From Betaproteobacteria bacterium (lineage in GTDB: Bacteria; Pseudomonadota; Gammaproteobacteria; Burkholderiales; Usitatibacteraceae), in assembly GCA_016720925.1 (NCBI GenBank), contig JADKJR010000019.1, positions 1 to 64,000 of the forward strand: a stretch of DNA of 64,000 nt, given 5' to 3'. Made by a program: the position numbers and the translations under genes. The first letter of the stretch is position 1. Each line of letters starts with the position of its first letter. The notes under the pieces were generated by a model, which searched no databases, was not told the DNA's origin, and was given only the letters and a program-made list of their open reading frames with translations. Positions 62,386 through 64,000 of this stretch are shown here, piece by piece.

Positions 62386-63282
62386 TTACCGTTGTTGCAA
62401 TTGGCTGGACAAAATGGAAATGAAGTCTTTCACATAGCCGCGCAGGTAGGCATCCTTGCGATACGCGAGCTTGGTGACACGCTCGGGGAACAGTTTGCTG
62501 CCGTCCAGTGCCACCAAGTCATTGTCGCGCTCACGATCGAACGCCACGCCAGCGATGATGCCGATGCCCAGACCCTGGCGGACGTAGGTCTTGATGACAT
62601 CGGTATCGATCGCCGTCAGCACGACGTTGATGGTCACACCGGCATTCGCGAACGTCTCATCAAGCGCACTGCGGCCGGTAAACGCGGCGTCGTACGTCAC
62701 CAATGGATACGCGGCAATGCGCGCCAGCGTCAGGCGTTTTTCACGCGCCAGTGGATGGTCCTTCGGTACGACAATGCAATGATGCCAGCGGTACAAAGGC
62801 TGGGTGACAAGCTCCGGATAGCGGTCCAGCGTTTCCGTCGCAATCGCGATATCTGCCTCGCCGGCAAGGACACCGTTGGCCAGGTCGCGCGGGCTGCCCT
62901 GATGAATCGACAGGCGCACGTCCGGATACTTGGCGGTGAACAGCTTGATCGCGGGCGGGAGAATATAGCGCGCCTGCATGTGGGTCGCGGCAATGACAAA
63001 GGTACCCTCCTCCGCGTGGGTATATTCCTGCCCAACGCGTTTCAGGTTCTCGACCTCGGCCCACAACCGGTCCGCTATCTGCACCACACTTTCACCTGCC
63101 GGCGTCAACGCCGTCAGCCGTTTTCCCTGCCGGACAAATACGTCCACGCCCAGTTCATTTTCCAGTTCGCGCACCTGTCGAGACACGCCCGGCTGAGAGG
63201 TGTGCAGAGCAACAGCGGCGGCGGACAGGTTGAGTTTCTGGCGTGCAATCTCGCGGACGTAGCGGATTTGTTGCAGGTTCAT
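62386..63282 (-). CDS. cysB: CysB-like LysR regulator
   Basis: 298 residues. LysR winged helix at the N-terminus: MNLQQIRYVREIARQKLNLS, then TSQPGVSRQVRELE; the effector domain with AATHMQARYILP and TYDAAFTGRSALDETF is that of CysB/Cbl. It activates sulfur assimilation genes on sensing N-acetylserine. It precedes cysM by 7 bp on the same strand. Confidence 0.93.
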   Translation of the reverse strand: MNLQQIRYVREIARQKLNLSAAAVALHTSQPGVSRQVRELENELGVDVFVRQGKRLTALTPAGESVVQIADRLWAEVENLKRVGQEYTHAEEGTFVIAATHMQARYILPPAIKLFTAKYPDVRLSIHQGSPRDLANGVLAGEADIAIATETLDRYPELVTQPLYRWHHCIVVPKDHPLAREKRLTLARIAAYPLVTYDAAFTGRSALDETFANAGVTINVVLTAIDTDVIKTYVRQGLGIGIIAGVAFDRERDNDLVALDGSKLFPERVTKLAYRKDAYLRGYVKDFISILSSQLQQR

Positions 63283-63450
63283 ATCTGGATTTCAACGATG
63301 TGGGCACCCGGGGATGTCATATAACCGACAAGCCTTATTATTCGCCAATATACCTTAGTGCGGCATAACCCGTGAATTAGCAGTGGCCCCGCCGTGGTCG
63401 CCAATGCGCCGCGAATGCATAAAGTGAATACCAAGCGTAAAAGCGAAAAC

Positions 63451-63504
63451 TTGCCACGGATTTCACGGATAAAAAACCGATTTAATCCGTGCAATCCGTG
63501 GCAA
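63451..63504. repeat. Inverted repeat upstream of cysB
   Basis: Two 20-base arms at 63451-63470 and 63485-63504 match at 19 of 20 positions (TTGCCACGGATTTCACGGAT and the complement with one change). Each arm holds a doubled ACGGAT-like unit. Located in the 255-bp gap between cysB and the aminotransferase gene, both minus strand. Confidence 0.85.
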
Positions 63505-63537
63505 AAGTAGAACTCGCGTCGTCCTGTACCCAAAACC

Positions 63538-64000
63538 CTACTGGAGCGTTGGTATCACATCTCCCAATACGGAGACGATTTGCTGGATTTCGCTGTCCTC
63601 AATGATGAACGCCGGTGACAGCACGATGTTATCGGCGGCGCTGCGGATCAGCACGCCTTTGTCGTAGGCCTTGAGGAAGGCATCAAACGCTCGCGCACCC
63701 GGCGCGCCGGCGCGCGGCTCCAGCTCAATCGCTGCCACGAGTCCAAAGCTGCGGATATCGATGACATGCTTGACGCCTTTCAGCGAATGCACCGCCTTCG
63801 CCAGCACCGCCGCCATTTTGTTCGCGCGTTCGAACAGCGCCTCGTCTTTGTAAAGCTGCAACGTCGCAATGCCCGCCGCGCAGGCCAGCGGATGCGCCGA
63901 GTAGGTGTAGCCGTGAAACAGCTCAATCGCAGCGGCGGGACCGGTCATGAACGCATCGTGAATCTCGCCCGAGCAGATCACGCCACCCATCGGCACCGTG
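63538..64000 (-). CDS. Class III aminotransferase, beta-alanine/omega-amino acid--pyruvate type (5' end cut off)
   Basis: About 154 C-terminal residues; the frame is open to base 64000 (a GTG at 63996 is not the start). Visible motifs: ELFHGYTYSAHPLACAAGIAT, the typical class III loop, and NIVLSPAFIIEDSEIQQIV at the end. The catalytic lysine lies upstream, outside the window. Omega-amino acid--pyruvate or 4-aminobutyrate/diaminopelargonate-type activity is possible; the HGYTYSAHP form favours omega-amino acid--pyruvate. Confidence 0.87.
   Translation of the reverse strand, partial: TVPMGGVICSGEIHDAFMTGPAAAIELFHGYTYSAHPLACAAGIATLQLYKDEALFERANKMAAVLAKAVHSLKGVKHVIDIRSFGLVAAIELEPRAGAPGARAFDAFLKAYDKGVLIRSAADNIVLSPAFIIEDSEIQQIVSVLGDVIPTLQ

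Overview
The window reads as one chromosomal segment of a betaproteobacterium. Pointers are the homodimeric E1-type pyruvate dehydrogenase operon with a lipoyl domain on the E3 subunit, the nadE-glnB and cysB-cysM pairs, grpE-dnaK-dnaJ, several phasin-like proteins, and moderately GC-rich DNA. I cannot fix the genus. I found no rRNA or tRNA gene, CRISPR array, transposase or prophage. The first gene (3' end) and the last gene (5' end) are cut by the window.

Region 1 (1-10.3 kb, all minus strand): a membrane-bound spermidine-synthase-like protein, then a signalling and pilus block: PP2C phosphatase, FHA protein, class II cyclic-nucleotide phosphodiesterase-like hydrolase, a GAF domain fused to a PilB/GspE traffic ATPase, a GAF-HD-GYP protein coupled to it by a 1-base stop/start overlap, and a type IV pilin behind a textbook sigma-54 promoter. 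This is the best candidate here for a poorly described system: it would join c-di-GMP, possibly cAMP, and Ser/Thr phosphorylation to one pilus motor.

Region 2 (10.5-26.3 kb): a two-gene ABC importer of the ferric-iron type without a binding protein; aceE-aceF-lpdA, where the lipoyl domains of aceF and lpdA are almost identical; panB; a small holin-like membrane protein; a tandem palindromic repeat; grpE-dnaK-dnaJ behind a candidate sigma-32 promoter; and an orphan amino-acid-type binding protein.

Region 3 (26.4-41.1 kb): rich in fatty-acid and storage-lipid genes: acyl-CoA ligase, two phasin-like proteins, acyl-CoA-binding protein, wax ester synthase/DGAT, patatin-like lipase, TetR regulator and a two-domain fatty acyl-CoA reductase-like protein. 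Acyl-CoA ligase, reductase and wax synthase would together make a complete wax-ester route. A threonine/serine dehydratase translationally coupled to RidA lies in the middle.

Region 4 (41.1-64 kb): housekeeping and mixed genes: peroxiredoxin, lipase-like hydrolase, azlCD, a second spermidine-synthase-like membrane protein overlapping dadA, a quinone-reductase-like enzyme, an H1-tailed SWIB protein, Nudix-pdxH, an amidohydrolase lipoprotein, mtfA, a 45-residue membrane protein, glnB, nadE, a GNAT/FemAB-like protein, an OGT-like glycosyltransferase, an exonuclease, YdbL with a small lipoprotein, cysM, cysB and a class III aminotransferase. A dispersed palindromic repeat of about 66 bp punctuates regions 2-4, almost always between convergent genes.
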